Positions 11,005-21,540 of a stretch of DNA of 64,000 nt are shown in pieces. The notes under the pieces were generated by a model. The model saw only the letters and a program-made list of their open reading frames with translations. It did no database searches and was not told where the DNA came from. A program made the position numbers and the translations under genes. The first letter of the stretch is position 1. Each line of letters begins with the position of its first letter. Source of the DNA: Odontocerum albicorne (taxonomy: Eukaryota > Arthropoda > Insecta > Trichoptera > Odontoceridae); assembly GCA_949825065.1 (NCBI GenBank), contig OX463842.1:51892526-51956525 (forward strand). Direction: 5' to 3'.

Positions 11005-11841
11005 AGCAGTATCACAAAACGTGATCTGTGGATATTGATCCAGATGTATTAAAATTTTTCCACAAAATTAATTGATAAGATAAAAGCTAACAAAATGCCA
11101 TTAAAGCTCTATCTATGCTTGAAAATCTTTGTTAAAAAATGAAAAACTTCGAAAAAAAATTCAATAGATGGAGTATCTATTGATAAAACTAGGTTAATTA
11201 AATTGAGTTTAATCAAAAGATGGAGTGTATTGATAAAATGCCTGTAGACTATAATATTGACCGAATCATAATATTTTATAGTACGAGTATGTAATATAGG
11301 GATATACACTCTAATACCCAATCAAAATTCAAACAGCCTTTGTTAGTGCCCAGCTGGTTTTGAGGAATTTTTATTTTGATAACTAAAATTACAATAACCA
11401 AGGGTAACTAAAATTTCTGCATCGCAGTTAATATTAAGAATATTGTAATGAGACTTTATAGGTTTATTTAAAACAGTAAAATAGTTCAATGTGGTGATTC
11501 TGCCAACATTCTCCTTTGTGGAGAATCACATCACATTCCTTATTTACTGGGCTTTCTTTTTTTGTTGTGTCTTGCAAATTCTGCGGGGTTTTTCTTTTTT
11601 GAAAATTTATGGAATACATATCAACACATTCTTTGAAAACCTGTTAGAAGTATTCTGTAAATTATTTTTTTTTCATTTGAATACAAAAACTGTATTTGAT
11701 ATCTAGATTAACATGTCAAAATCTCTAAGATCTGACACGTGTCTGCACACTGGTGACATTTTTTTGACTGCATACTAATGATTATCATTCTCTGGGGTAT
11801 TGTCCATGCTAGAGATCAGGAATCAGAAATCTGGGGACTTG
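11005..11841. other. Unassigned stretch
   Basis: A+T-rich. GATGGAGT.TATTGATAAAA occurs twice (near 11168 and 11220). No gene recognised. Confidence 0.4.
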
Positions 11842-12448
11842 TTTACCATTTCCCTTCCTGTGCTAAAAACATCTGCGCATTTCGGTGCAATACACATCGA
11901 TACACGTGTAAAAATGAGCGATAAAAAATCGAAAAAATAAGAATATTCATAGCTAATCGCCTAAATTATTTAAATTTGAAGTCAAAAATGATAATAATAA
12001 AAAAATAATTGCTGAAAACATAAAAAACACATCAGCCGACGTTCACAAAACGGGCGATGCCACCACCTCAAACGGCTGCCCGAAAGCTACTGAAGCGAGC
12101 GAATTGAGATTATATTTCTTGCGTTGCCATATACCGAAGTAGAGTGAGAGTGAGACGTGAATAGCGTCGCTTCGTCATCCATAGCGGTTTTTTTAGAATG
12201 AATCTACCTACGTCACACACTGGCACACGTTTGATTGTATTGGTGAATTTATTCCCGATTTTCACAAAATATATCTGATGTGGCCGATAAGTGCTAATTA
12301 TTATTAATATTATTTTTTCATTCAATGCGTAAATGTATTACGGAGGAATGCCTTTAATCTGAACACAGAATTTATTATATTTATAGAAATGTTAATGTTT
12401 TTAGAAGCAATGTGTACTAGTAACACATTACAGGGAAGGAAGGGTTAA
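11842..12448 (+). mobile_element. piggyBac-like TTAA MITE, copy C
   Basis: The left end TTTACCATTTCCCTTCCTGTG has a mutated TTAA; the right end CAGGGAAGGAAGGGTTAA keeps it (12445-12448). Same orientation and internal sequence as copy A. A 71-codon minus-strand frame (12110-12325) matches the corresponding region of copies A and E. Confidence 0.78.
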
Positions 12449-12458
12449 GGCTGAATTT

Positions 12459-13966
12459 TATATGTTACAGACAAAGAGTAAATTTCGATAATGTATACAC
12501 TAATTGGTCAATGTATGCATTAACTACGAGTGTTAGTTACAGTACACACAAAATAATTTATTAAAACTCAAACTAGTTGTTGTATGCATTCACGGTTCGG
12601 TGTCTGTCAAAGTATTCACAATGTCCGCCTAATGTAGGATACACTGAAGTTACCATATTAAAAAAAATCAAAAAACTTCAATAAATTATGGCAATCGAAA
12701 AGGAGATATAAAATATGAAAATTCATTCAAAATTATCTTTTTAAGAACCTACATTAATAGTAAAAAATTTATTGAAATGAATAAGTCATTTTTATTTCAC
12801 AAAAATTATCAAAAAAATAATTTTTATCACTTTGAATCCTAACGTAAACAATGATATGTTGTTGTTCATGATGACAGCGAAATAAGCTTACGATGATCGT
12901 TATTAATACGAGTATTATGATGTTCTAAATGGTTAATCGTGAAACATTGTCACCTTTTAACAAAATATTTAAAATTGTGCGAAAATAGTGGAACGCAATG
13001 TGTTTCATTGTTTTTGGGGAAAATCTTACATAGAAATCAATATTATTTTCATTAAATATATAATATATGTTTTAATTAAAATATGCCTACGAATAGATTA
13101 ATGTTATGAATTTTCAACAAGTGTAATTGTTTCGAGTTCGAAAATTGCAATTCCTACCATTATTTTACATTGGCAACATTATTACATGTTGTTATTTCTA
13201 TCTGACATAACCTCAAAGTTTTGACATAAATCACAGTTGTTGGATTATGTTTATTTTTTTCAATGTTTACAATATTTTTTTTATTGATTGCATATGTTTA
13301 CAGTTTTCTTTGATCTTTTTTGTGTTTAATCTCTACAATATTTACATGTATAATTTCATTGAATAAAAAATAACATTGTTTAAACTTTACTTTAACAAAC
13401 TCATACAATCAACAACTGAAAAGACTGTTCTGTAAAATCACCATCGATGTCTCCGAAACAGTATCTGAATCACTATAGAATATCTTCAGCAATTGTATGA
13501 TGACAGCGATTATAAAAATCACCTCGAATTCATAGTAACGAAACCGCTTAAGTAACATTATTAATTAAAGAAAATTATAAACTGAAGTCAGGGTTGGTCC
13601 ATTTCTTCAACTTCGATTCCACCTAAAATACCGCGACTTCACTAATCTAACTCCACAGCCCTCCTTGATCAATAAAATGCACTCGCTTCTATCGTGAGAA
13701 TTTTTAATGTGTGGTGGAGTCATTTTCAAACTCGCTTTCATTAGGTTAGCTGTCAAACTCGCTCGTCTGGCAGATCTTGTTTGTTCACGATGTGACCAGT
13801 TTGCGTCGGCGAGTTCATACACTTACCAGTTAAATCATACATTACCTAGTGAAAGTATACACGTAATGCAACAATTTATACTGTAACTAAAACTCATTGT
13901 TAGTGTATACATTGACCAGTTAATGTATACATTATCCAAATTTGATATTTTGTCTGTAACATATAC
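12459..13966. mobile_element. DNA transposon with ~95-bp inverted repeats
   Basis: The left terminus TATATGTTACAGACAAAGAG (12459) and the reverse complement of the right terminus, TATATGTTACAGACAAAATA (13966), begin inverted repeats of roughly 95 bp. Both contain GGTCAATGTAT(G/A)CA(T/C)TAAC and GTTAGTTACAGT or TTTAGTTACAGT. About 1.3 kb of A+T-rich interior lacks a convincing transposase. A 71-codon minus frame at 13607-13822 is locally GC-richer and begins MYELADANWSHREQTRSARR, with no certain family. The element abuts MITE copy C on the left and an LTR-like repeat on the right. Confidence 0.7.
13607..13822 (-). other. Unknown frame inside long-TIR element
   Basis: A 71-residue open frame, rich in basic and polar residues (MYELADANWSHREQTRSARR near the start, GCGVRLVKSRYFRW near the end). 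It lies just inside the right terminal repeat, reading inward. Codon-like composition and GC exceed the surroundings, so it may be the remaining 5' part of a transposon gene. Family not recognised. Confidence 0.3.
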
Positions 13967-14000
13967 ATAAATATTTATTTTATGCCAGTTTAGCTAAATG

Positions 14001-14381
14001 GTTCTTATTGGAAGAGATGATGAGGATGATTTGTTGATAAATAATAAAACACGTTAGATCGCAATGCGGCAAGAGAGTCTGTGTAATTTTATTAGTAACG
14101 TAATAATTTATATCTTTTTAGAATGCGCGCGAGAATGCGCTCGCGATATGCCTGCGTCTCGTTTCTGTAAATGCAAAAACGATTAATTGTTGTATGTAGG
14201 TAACAATCTATTTACGGATCCGGCGAGACAGCGTGGTGCGTTCTCTCTCTAGTATGGAGTGCGGTCCGCTCGGCTACGGGATGACTGGCCGGCGGGTGAC
14301 CTTCGGACTTGTTTACTTAGATTTATCGAGGAATCCGAAGGTCATTTCATCGGTCATTGACCGTATGTATGAATGCCCACA
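14001..14381 (-). mobile_element. Solo LTR-like repeat, family A copy 2
   Basis: On the minus strand it starts TGTGGGCATTCATAC, has the CGGTCAATGACCG palindrome (about 14351-14363), a CTGTCTCGCCGG block, TATAAA near 14110 and ends near CTTCCAATAAGAAC. It is co-linear with the copy at 2991-3360 over its whole length. No retroviral-type coding region adjoins it. Confidence 0.55.
14351..14363. promoter_or_regulatory. IR-1 palindrome in LTR A2
   Basis: CGGTCATTGACCG on the plus strand, the same perfect IR-1 palindrome as in the other LTR-like copies and in the same place relative to the LTR start. Possible nuclear-receptor site. Confidence 0.45.
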
Positions 14382-15165
14382 ATATATGAGTGTGCGACCG
14401 CCACACCAGTTATATGTTCTTCTCGGAAGAGGTGTCGATCACATGTAAACGCAAATCTAGTTAGTGTCGTTAAAACACCGTATGAGGATATACAGTGTTA
14501 ATTATTTTGTAGTTATTGCATACACATGATATGTAATAAATATCTTACTAATTAGTATAAGTTCCTGTAGGCACGTAGACAGTTTCGTGGTTTTTCTGCG
14601 TAAGATATACTGATTCATATTAATTTCTGTACAGATTAATGTTTCATTTTTTTCTGTAATTAATAACTCCAAAATAGCTAAAAACGTACAGCTTTTTAGT
14701 TTAAACTGTTATTTTGTCTTGATCAAATCTATTTTAAATTTAAGAAAATGTTTACAAAATTATTTGGAAAATATTTTAATTTAAAGATCTTGGGACCAAT
14801 AAATATTCACACCTCAGCAGCACGGACATATTTATTGCGGACAAGTTTAAAGTACTTGTCAAGGAGAAATTAATGAAGTCACTTGGTAATAGAGGGAAAT
14901 GAATATTTTATTTTATTTTATGTGTTTTATTAAGAAAACAAAACGGTATAACAGAAAAATTTACCATGGTCATATTTCTTAATAAAATATATTGCAAATG
15001 AGGATTATAAAAAGGTTGAATATATTGAAAAATATATAACAAATGAAAATTATAAAAATATTGACAACATTTTTAATAATATTGTAGTTAAGAAAACCAA
15101 TTTTCATTTATTTGCAAACTATATTATTTAAAAAAGTTAAAAATATATAAATACAAAATGCATTT
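14382..15165. other. Unassigned stretch
   Basis: A+T-rich with no recognised gene or repeat. Confidence 0.45.
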
Positions 15166-15330
15166 ATTGGTGTCTTGTTTGACGTATGGGAGTGAAACTT
15201 GGACATATAATAAGACATATAAAGTAAGTTACTGTGGAAAAGTGAGTGCTAAAGGAAAAAATATAAATTGTCAATGTATGAAAGAAGACGGAATAAAAAC
15301 ATTGGATATGAATGCATTAGCAAATAAGAT
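15166..15330 (+). pseudogene. Small LINE RT fragment
   Basis: A frame near 15170-15220 reads LTYGSETWTYNK, the typical 'LYGSETW' motif just downstream of the RT palm in several LINE clades. The rest is too decayed to follow. Confidence 0.4.
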
Positions 15331-15369
15331 GTTGTAACATAAAGAAAGACACTAATTGAGGTGGTATCA

Positions 15370-16075
15370 TTAAAAAAAGATCATGTCCATTGGATACAAA
15401 AAATGAGTTGATAAAGCAGATTTTTTTCTTATCGATGGTACGGAGCCGTTTAACATTTTAATTTTAATAAAAAAAGCGCATAAATCATAATAAAAAACCA
15501 GTATTTTTTTCAAAAAGAATCTTGTCCAGGCTTCAAACCAATCAAAAAAAATTATGCCCACATTGACCAATAATAGCTTTCCGATCGTGTCTAACTTCAT
15601 ACCAGTTCACCAGCAACTGTCAGTTTTAAACCGTACGTGCAGTGTAATGTCATTATACAGCTTTATCTATAATACCTACATATATATTTATACTTTTATT
15701 TCTTCTTGTTTTGTAACACAACTTATTTCATTTAATTAAAATTAAAATAATTTACTGTTCCCAAATATTTTTTGATTATTTTTAGTAAAATATTTAAGAA
15801 ATCGAACAAAAAAACATCATGTCCCAGACCAGTTCAATAAAAAATATTAAAGTAGAATTGTTCACTCAAAAAGGACCATGCCCATATTTTCAACTAGAAT
15901 AACTATTGTAATTATTATAATTCGATTTTAAACAATAAATCAAGTCACCTTAAGCGATTTTAAGGATTTCAGATATTTTAACAATGTACAATATTATTAT
16001 GTCATATTTTTAATGCAAACTGTTTTTTGCGACTTCCCAACATTCTGATTTGGTGGACATGTTCTTTTTTTTAAA
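15370..16075. repeat. Dispersed AAAAAGATCATGTCC motif cluster
   Basis: Six variants of one motif: AAAAAAAGATCATGTCCA (about 15373), AAAAAGAATCTTGTCCA (15512), AAAAAAATTATGCCCA (15544), AAAAAAACATCATGTCCC (15808), AAAAAGGACCATGCCCA (15869), and the inverted TGGACATGTTCTTTTTTTT (16053). Spacing is irregular. Subterminal repeats of an unknown transposon or a protein-binding cluster are possible. Confidence 0.5.
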
Positions 16076-16166
16076 TTATGTCATACCTTTTCCTATTTTT
16101 TAGAAACAATAAGATGTACACATTTGATTACGTAAATCAAGTTTACCAAAATCCAATCTTACCAGG

Positions 16167-16826
16167 TGTGACGGCTGCTCTGCTCCGCCGGCTTCTTAAA
16201 GAGGCAAGAACTCTTTAGATCTCAGGGGTTCGTTGGGTTATTGACACTCTGAGTAACTCTTTCTCAATTCTCAACAGGACAAGGGGCACAATTTAACGAG
16301 ATATAATTTTAAGAACAAAACAGTTTATTAAATAAATGGATTAAAAAAAAATTAAAAAAAACTTGAACGTATGTCAAGAAAAAAAAGTTTAAAGTTCGGT
16401 TCGCGAATCAATGGCTCGAAGACTGTGTTGTGAATTTTAACAAGGGGATTTACAATGGCAAATTAGAATTTAAGTTGAGCCAGGGCTTAAGGTCCTGTCT
16501 GAAATCCAGCATTAAATACAGGAAACAATATTTACCCAAAATTGAAAATGTCGTCCTGAAACGTCTGTGATACAGCTGAGAAAGTCAGCAAATAAGTCTG
16601 GCAGTATTCCGTGCGACCAACGTTGAAGGAACGTCCGTACAGCGCCAAGTCTCCAAAGGAAAAGAAAGCTGCGCGCGTATGTTTCCCCTTTTAAAGCAAG
16701 TCCCGAAAAAGAGAGGACAAATATTTCTGTCTCCCTTACCAATACGAGCGCCGCCCGAATGTACAGACGTGGAACCATGTAGTCATTGAGAAAATGCTTC
16801 TAGGAAATAAACCTGGCTGTCACAGA
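16167..16826 (+). mobile_element. Possible solo LTR, unrelated family
   Basis: A GC-richer block of about 660 bp bounded by TGTGACGGCTGC on the left and CTGGCTGTCACA on the right, which gives TG...CA ends with a short inverted repeat as in gypsy-type LTRs. AATAAA lies about 20 bp before the right end. There is no clear target duplication, and the 88-codon minus frame inside (16512-16778) has no recognisable domain. Confidence 0.4.
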
Positions 16827-17718
16827 CACCACCCTATTATTTTATTATAGAATCCTTTTATTTAAACAAAGAATGACAATGGAATTCCTTACGATTCAGG
16901 ACGGCGTTTTGGATATTTTATTATTCATTCCCCAACCGTTTGGATCTTAAGATATCTTGCTATTATATTTTCAAGACAATAACTTTGCAAGGGTTACCAC
17001 CTAGGAGTATCCTAGAACATTCCAGTCTTTTATGATACTTTGATCTTTTTGTTTAGAAAGCAAACCGCATGCACAGTCACCAATCGACACCACATGTTTC
17101 ATAAAACATGATATGTCGCGAATTTACAACCTCGAGGACGTGAAGTATGCACTTTATCAAATATAGTCCTCACAATTACCTCCTCAATTATATTCGCTTG
17201 GTTGTTATTTCGAACGAAAATATAATAAGTAAACGATTACATTTGTCAGAAGTGCATGATTTGCTTGGAAAAAGAAGACCAAGGAAAACGTGACTTTATC
17301 AAGTAGACTAGATTTTGAAATAAAGTTAAGTGTCGAGTGCGAATATTATTAATAATAAAATGACAATGTATATACAATGCACCATTAGGGAGGAAAATAT
17401 TTTCAAGGGCACCTTCAACTCAGAATTCTAACGCACTATTATTGACAGATTAAACACTTTACAAAGTAAATATGTATAAGTTGAGTGTAAGGATAGGAAG
17501 GTAGTGGCTGCGGCCATAAGATTATGTTCTTTCTCGCATCTGCGTATATTCAGAACGTATTTTGTAAGAAAACTGCAGAAAACTTACCAAGGGAAAACGA
17601 ACTATAAATAAACCTTTTTAGATGTTTCCAAATGAGATAGTAACACATTCGGTATGAGGTGTAGTGTAGAATATTAAGCAGACCTTATTGTATAAATGTG
17701 AAGGAGGCGAAAGTTGTA
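16827..17718. other. Unassigned stretch
   Basis: A+T-rich. Near 17690-17715 TGTGAAGGAGGCGAAAGTTG resembles the 3' end of the GRPRK-type LINE seen at 40330, so the following Tc1-like element may have inserted into a LINE relic. Confidence 0.4.
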
Positions 17719-18292
17719 TAAAGGATCTTTCAAATGGAGCGGTTTTTTTTATTCAAATTTTTTTAATTCCTAAATAACACACACAGTAAGCTTTGGTTTT
17801 CAAAACTTATGATTGATAATTAAAGTATAATGTATGAAATTTAAACACTGAAAACAATATCCGTTAAATGTCCACCTCTTGCAGCTCCACAGATGTCCAC
17901 TCTTTTGTCAAAATTTTCGATGACATTTTAGCAAAATTGCGGTTCTACTTGTAACTCACCAATAACACGAATAATTTCATCCTTCAGCTCAGGAATTGAT
18001 TGAGAATCATTGTAATAGACCTGGCTTTTCACGTAATCCCAGAGAAAATAGTCCAACGGTGTCAAATTACATGATATTGGTGGGCAATTACGTTAACATC
18101 ACCGTTTCCGGAAGTTACAATACATATAACAATTCAACAATTTGAACGTGTTGCATTGTATACGGCTCAATTTTCATAAATGTCATCATACTTTACACAA
18201 CTCAAATGTCACCAAACTCATGCAAGTTTGCGACGCCATCTGTGTTTTATCCAAGAATTAAAAAAAACCGCTCAATTTGAAAGACCCTTTAT
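17719..18292 (-). mobile_element. Tc1/mariner-superfamily deletion derivative
   Basis: Terminal inverted repeats AAAGGATCTTTCAAATGGAG (left) and AAAGGGTCTTTCAAATTGAG (right, reverse complement), each followed by CGGTTTTTTTT, flanked by TA. The minus strand encodes a transposase C-terminus: PLDYFLWDYVKSQVYYNDSQ, then IPELKDEIIRVIGELQ, a stop, and NFDKRVDICGAARGGHLTDI. This is the usual 'DFFLWGYLK...RGGHL.DI' ending of IS630/Tc1-type DDE transposases. The catalytic core is deleted. A related copy sits at 34535-34884. Confidence 0.7.
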
Positions 18293-18445
18293 AAAGAAAG
18301 AAAAAATATATTGTTTCTGCCTAGCCTGCAAGTGGTATGGTGCGATAAATATATATGTTTCTAATGATTTAATTGACTGATCATTTCCATTATCTTCCTC
18401 CTATCCTTCGGTCTTTGTAACTCTTTCTCTGTTGTCCCACTATCA

Positions 18446-18480
18446 ATGTCACGTAACGAGCATACGTATTTTTCTTACAG
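18446..18480 (+). promoter_or_regulatory. Candidate 3' splice acceptor
   Basis: A pyrimidine-rich tract leads to ATTTTTCTTACAG at 18468-18480, immediately before the GC-rich exon candidate. It is a good match to the acceptor consensus and suggests that an upstream non-coding exon exists. Confidence 0.5.
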
Positions 18481-18626
18481 TGGTTGGGCGGCGTGGGTGA
18501 GAGGTATCGGCGGGGTGGGCGGGCAGCCCCCGCGGGGTAGGTCCCACGCCCTGCCCCTGCGCCCCGCCCCCGCCATGGGGGCCCGGGCGCTCCTGGCGCT
18601 GCTGGCCAGCGCTATCACACTTACCG
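18481..18626 (+). other. Candidate host exon (5' leader plus start)
   Basis: A 146-bp island of very high G+C (CCCCGCGGGG, CCCGCCCCCGCC) in otherwise AT-rich DNA. It is bounded by a TTACAG acceptor and a G|GTAAGT donor. About 94 nt of leader precede the start codon at 18575. GC-rich first coding exons followed by very long introns are common for insect secreted and receptor proteins. Confidence 0.55.
18575..18626 (+). CDS. First coding exon, signal-peptide-like N-terminus
   Basis: The ATG sits in a strong Kozak context (CCGCCATGGGG). The 52 nt encode MGARALLALLASAITLT plus the first base of the next codon. One Arg followed by an Ala/Leu-rich stretch and a small-residue ASA motif looks like a signal peptide, so the product would enter the secretory pathway. 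The exon ends in phase 1 at a consensus donor. A phase-1 intron just after a signal peptide is typical of extracellular, modular receptors. The next exon is not recognised in the window, so the gene cannot be named. Without splicing the frame continues only to a stop at 18686. The alternative is a chance GC-rich frame. Confidence 0.55.
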
Positions 18627-18958
18627 GTAAGTACTATTCTTGTTTATCAACCTTACCAGTGAGTACTATTCTTCCTCACCAATCGTGACATTGAGTATTA
18701 TTTTTTAGTCTCAATCCAACCTGTGTATAATATTCTTGTTCTTCAATCTTATTTGTTGATTATTCTTGTTTATCAATCTTACTGGTCAGTTCTATTTTTA
18801 CTAATCAATCTAATCGGTGAGTAATATTCTTGTTCATCAATCTTACATGTGAGTTCTATTCGTGTTCATCAATTTTATCAGTGACTACTATTTTTGTTCA
18901 TCAATCTTATCGATGAGTACTATTTTTGTTCATCAATATTACCAGTGAGTAATCACAC
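18614..18958 (+). repeat. 32-bp minisatellite seeded on splice donor
   Basis: Eleven tandem units whose aligned donor positions are 18627, 18659, 18691, 18723, 18755, 18785, 18817, 18849, 18881, 18913 and 18945 (spacing 32, once 30). The unit is roughly ATCAATCTTACCGGTGAGTA plus CTATTCTTGTTC. Nine units keep GT at the donor position, and five have GTAAGT or GTGAGT. The first unit overlaps the last 13 nt of the candidate exon, so the repeat was built from, or has spread into, the exon/intron junction. Confidence 0.8.
18627..18632 (+). promoter_or_regulatory. Consensus 5' splice donor
   Basis: CCG|GTAAGT directly follows the signal-peptide codons. It is the first and strongest donor of a tandem series that repeats every 32 bp downstream. 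Confidence 0.55.
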
Positions 18959-19070
18959 TTATTATTAAATACCTAATATCATTTGGTTTTGAATTCTTAG
19001 CAGATAAAAAATAAAAAGGTTAGATTAAGAAGTATATTAAAGTCACACTTTTCCTATTTTTGTCATGTAA

Positions 19071-19303
19071 TCAATCGAAATACCTCCAAAAAATATCACA
19101 GTCAATCAAAATACCTCCAAAAAATATCACAGTCAATCGAAATACCTCCAAAACATATCACTGACAATCGATATACCTCTAAAAAATATAACAGTCAATC
19201 GAAATACCTCCAAAACATATCACAGCCAATCGAAATACCTCCAAAACATATCACAGCCAATCGAAATACCTCCAAAAAATATCACAGCCAATCAAAATAT
19301 ATC
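19071..19303. repeat. Minisatellite, 31-bp unit, ~7.5 copies
   Basis: Tandem copies of TCAATCGAAATACCTCCAAA plus AAATATCACAG, well conserved until the last partial copy. It lies about 110 bp beyond the splice-donor array. Confidence 0.92.
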
Positions 19304-19319
19304 TAAACAGATGTCCCTA

Positions 19320-19790
19320 ATTTTTCTATCCAAGCACACAACTATCACACCCTCTTCATTTATACATCTTGTCATGTACAATCTTGTATTATCCATACTT
19401 CTCACTTTACTTTTGTTTTTTCAAAATCTGGTTCGTTAGGTCGAGTCACGTTTTCCTCGGTTTTCATCTTTCACGCGTACCTTGCACTTCTGATTTGTGT
19501 ACTCACTTAGTCATTCTTTCATTAGCTATTTTCTTTACATGCCCAAACCATCTTAAAGCTCCTTTTTTCATCATAGTTAAACATCCATATTTTCCATGCG
19601 TTAATTTCTGATATCTTCATTCCATGCGTTAATTTCTGATATCTTCCATGCGTTTTCCATGCGTTAATTTCTGATATCTTCATTCCGCATTTTCCATGCG
19701 TTAATTTCTGGTGTCTTCATTCCGCGTTGTCAAACATTCACACTCCACAAAGTTTCTTAAGTGCACGCATTTCCATCATTAAAATGAAAC
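19320..19790 (-). pseudogene. GRPRK-type LINE 3' relic
   Basis: The minus-strand direction matches the LINE C-terminal layout best preserved at 20250-20740: the zone around 19440 corresponds to the 'GRPRK' region and CATGCCCAAACCATCTTAAA to the 'RWFGH' region. It contains small internal duplications of TTCCATGCGTTAATTTCTG around 19595-19720. No intact frame. Confidence 0.5.
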
Positions 19791-19799
19791 CAATGATAT

Positions 19800-20249
19800 C
19801 ATAAACGATAGAATGGTATGCATGTATGTAAATTTACAATTTTTGTTTCTTTGAAATTATGAATTGTCTCTCCAACACGTATGCAAATTCTCAAAATTAT
19901 GTTAGCTATTGTTAAAAAAATTATAAGTCAGTAAAAACCATAATTATGCGTATTTTCATAGAAAAATATACAAATAGCGTTCAGTTATTGAATAACACTA
20001 AATTTAGCAAATAATTTTTATATTTTGACCAATTGCTCACTCAATGAAACGACATTTTACTAAACTAAATTGAATTTTCACAATTACATTTTTTTCAATA
20101 TTTTTTTATTGAATCATAACATAAAAAAGTGAGACTCGACGAATAAACCCATAAAAATAAATTGTTTCTTCTGAGTCATTTCATTTTATTTATGAACTTG
20201 TTTTTTCGAAAATATTAGAACTAGAAAAAAAAACACACAATCATAATCA
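19800..20249. other. Unassigned stretch
   Basis: A+T-rich; no recognised feature. Confidence 0.45.
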
Positions 20250-20740
20250 ATCGCATTTAGCTGTATGGGAAGTATGGAATTGAAATGTTGACGTGGAAAA
20301 ATAATGAGAAGAGCAAGCTAAACGCTGTAGAAATGCGTGCATTGAAAATATTGCATGGAATGACAATGTATGACAGAGTACGGAATTCATTGATTACGTA
20401 AGAATGTGAACTTAAGGCTGATGTGTTAAGTAAAGTGAAGAAGGGCACGCTGAGATGGTTTTTGCATGCAGAACGAATGAACGAAAAAATAATAACAAAA
20501 TAGACGTATAGCGTAAATCTGAGTGAAACACATGTGAGTGGAAGACCAAGAAAAGTAAAGATGTATCAAGTTAATGATATTCTGGAAGAAGGGACGTAGA
20601 AGGTTAGGGAAACCGTAGAAATTGTATGCGAAGGTTTATGGATGTAGGATGTTTGTCAAAATAGGGAAGTCTGGCGCTCTATGTTATCTGCCTACCATGA
20701 TAGGGAAATGTCATGATGGTATGTATGTATATTCTTGCTG
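20250..20740 (+). pseudogene. GRPRK-type LINE RT C-terminus
   Basis: The plus strand reads GIEMLTWKNNEKSKLNAVEM, RALKILHGMTMYDRVRNSLI, a stop, ECELKADVLSKVKKGTLRWF, LHAERMNEKIITK, GRPRKVKMYQVNDILEEGT and VCQNREVWRSMLSAY. This is the classic tail of many insect LINE ORF2 proteins (RWFGH-ERM, GRPRK, W+S+VSAY). Internal stops show it is a pseudogene. It is the best reference for the other decayed copies of this family in the window. Confidence 0.75.
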
Positions 20741-20819
20741 TAGACAGTGACTGTAGAAAACGGTAATAGATTTTTATTCTACGAAATAAAAATCTTAATT
20801 TAAAAGTAATATAAAGTGT

Positions 20820-21125
20820 TTCATTCCTGAGTTTATTATTTCTTTTCCAGTATCCCTTCCTTTTCCTTTGATTGATGACATCTCACTTTATATGTAAAGG
20901 AATGTTAGGGTGATTGTCTATCTTGGTGGATGTTTTGGGCGTATACTTACGTATGTACTATATGTGTTCATGGATTTTGTGGGGGTTGATAGTCATTTGA
21001 ATTTTTTGGCAACTATTAATTTGCTAAATTTACTATTGTCTGGTTGGTTGGAAGAGTCAGAAGAAGATAATAAGCCCGCCAGATTGTAATTGCAATAAAA
21101 TTGTTAAATAAATAAATAAATGAAG
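20820..21125 (+). mobile_element. LINE family J, 3'-end copy
   Basis: Starts with the TTTCATTCCTGA region and contains CCTTTGATTGATGACATCTC, TTGTCTGGTTGGTTGGAAGA and AATAAGCCCGCCAGATTG, ending in an AAATAAATAAATAAATG tail. The same 3' untranslated region occurs at 39120-39405, 39828-40085, 54330-54600 and 60330-60660. The 5' part is missing, as in typical truncated retrotransposition. Confidence 0.75.
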
Positions 21126-21134
21126 GGGTAAGTG

Positions 21135-21540
21135 CAGGCCTGAGCAATCTTTTCAGCTGGTGGACAACATATTAATCTCAAAATTAACGGTGGGGCACAG
21201 TACTTTATCTTATCCTCATATTCATAATAAAGAAGGGTTTGTTTTCATATAACCGTTTTATTTTGCACGCGCGCACCTGATAAATATCAAAGCAGTATAT
21301 ACTAGAGTAGACAATTAACAAGTGGGTGTGTGACTCTCTTAATTGTATCTGCGCGGTACGCGCACACAACATTAAAGCCGCCACGCACCAGCTTCCGTGA
21401 CAGAAAAAAAGTATCAAACACATGATTCAAACTCGAGATTTTTTCACATTTTTTAATTTTTTAAATTCGTGGCTTACGGGCCGTACATGAATGGATGGCG
21501 GGCCATATGCATCCGGCGGACCTTAATTTGCCCGAGCCTG
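21135..21540. mobile_element. hAT-type non-autonomous element
   Basis: Termini CAGGCCTGAGCAATC and (reverse complement of right end) CAGGCTCGGGCAAAT form an imperfect short inverted repeat. It is flanked by 8-bp near-identical duplications GGTAAGTG (21127-21134) and GGTTAGTG (21541-21548). Subterminal GGTCCGCC...GGCCCGCC blocks resemble those of many hAT elements. At 406 bp with no transposase it is a MITE-like derivative, inserted just after the tail of the LINE copy on its left. Confidence 0.75.

Noticed and set aside
13600..13830. Assignment of the GC-richer frame to a named transposase family
   Set aside because: Only vague resemblance in length and charge. No catalytic motif is visible, so no name is given.
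16512..16778. 88-codon minus frame as a gene
   Set aside because: No recognisable domain, and it sits inside a probable LTR-like block.
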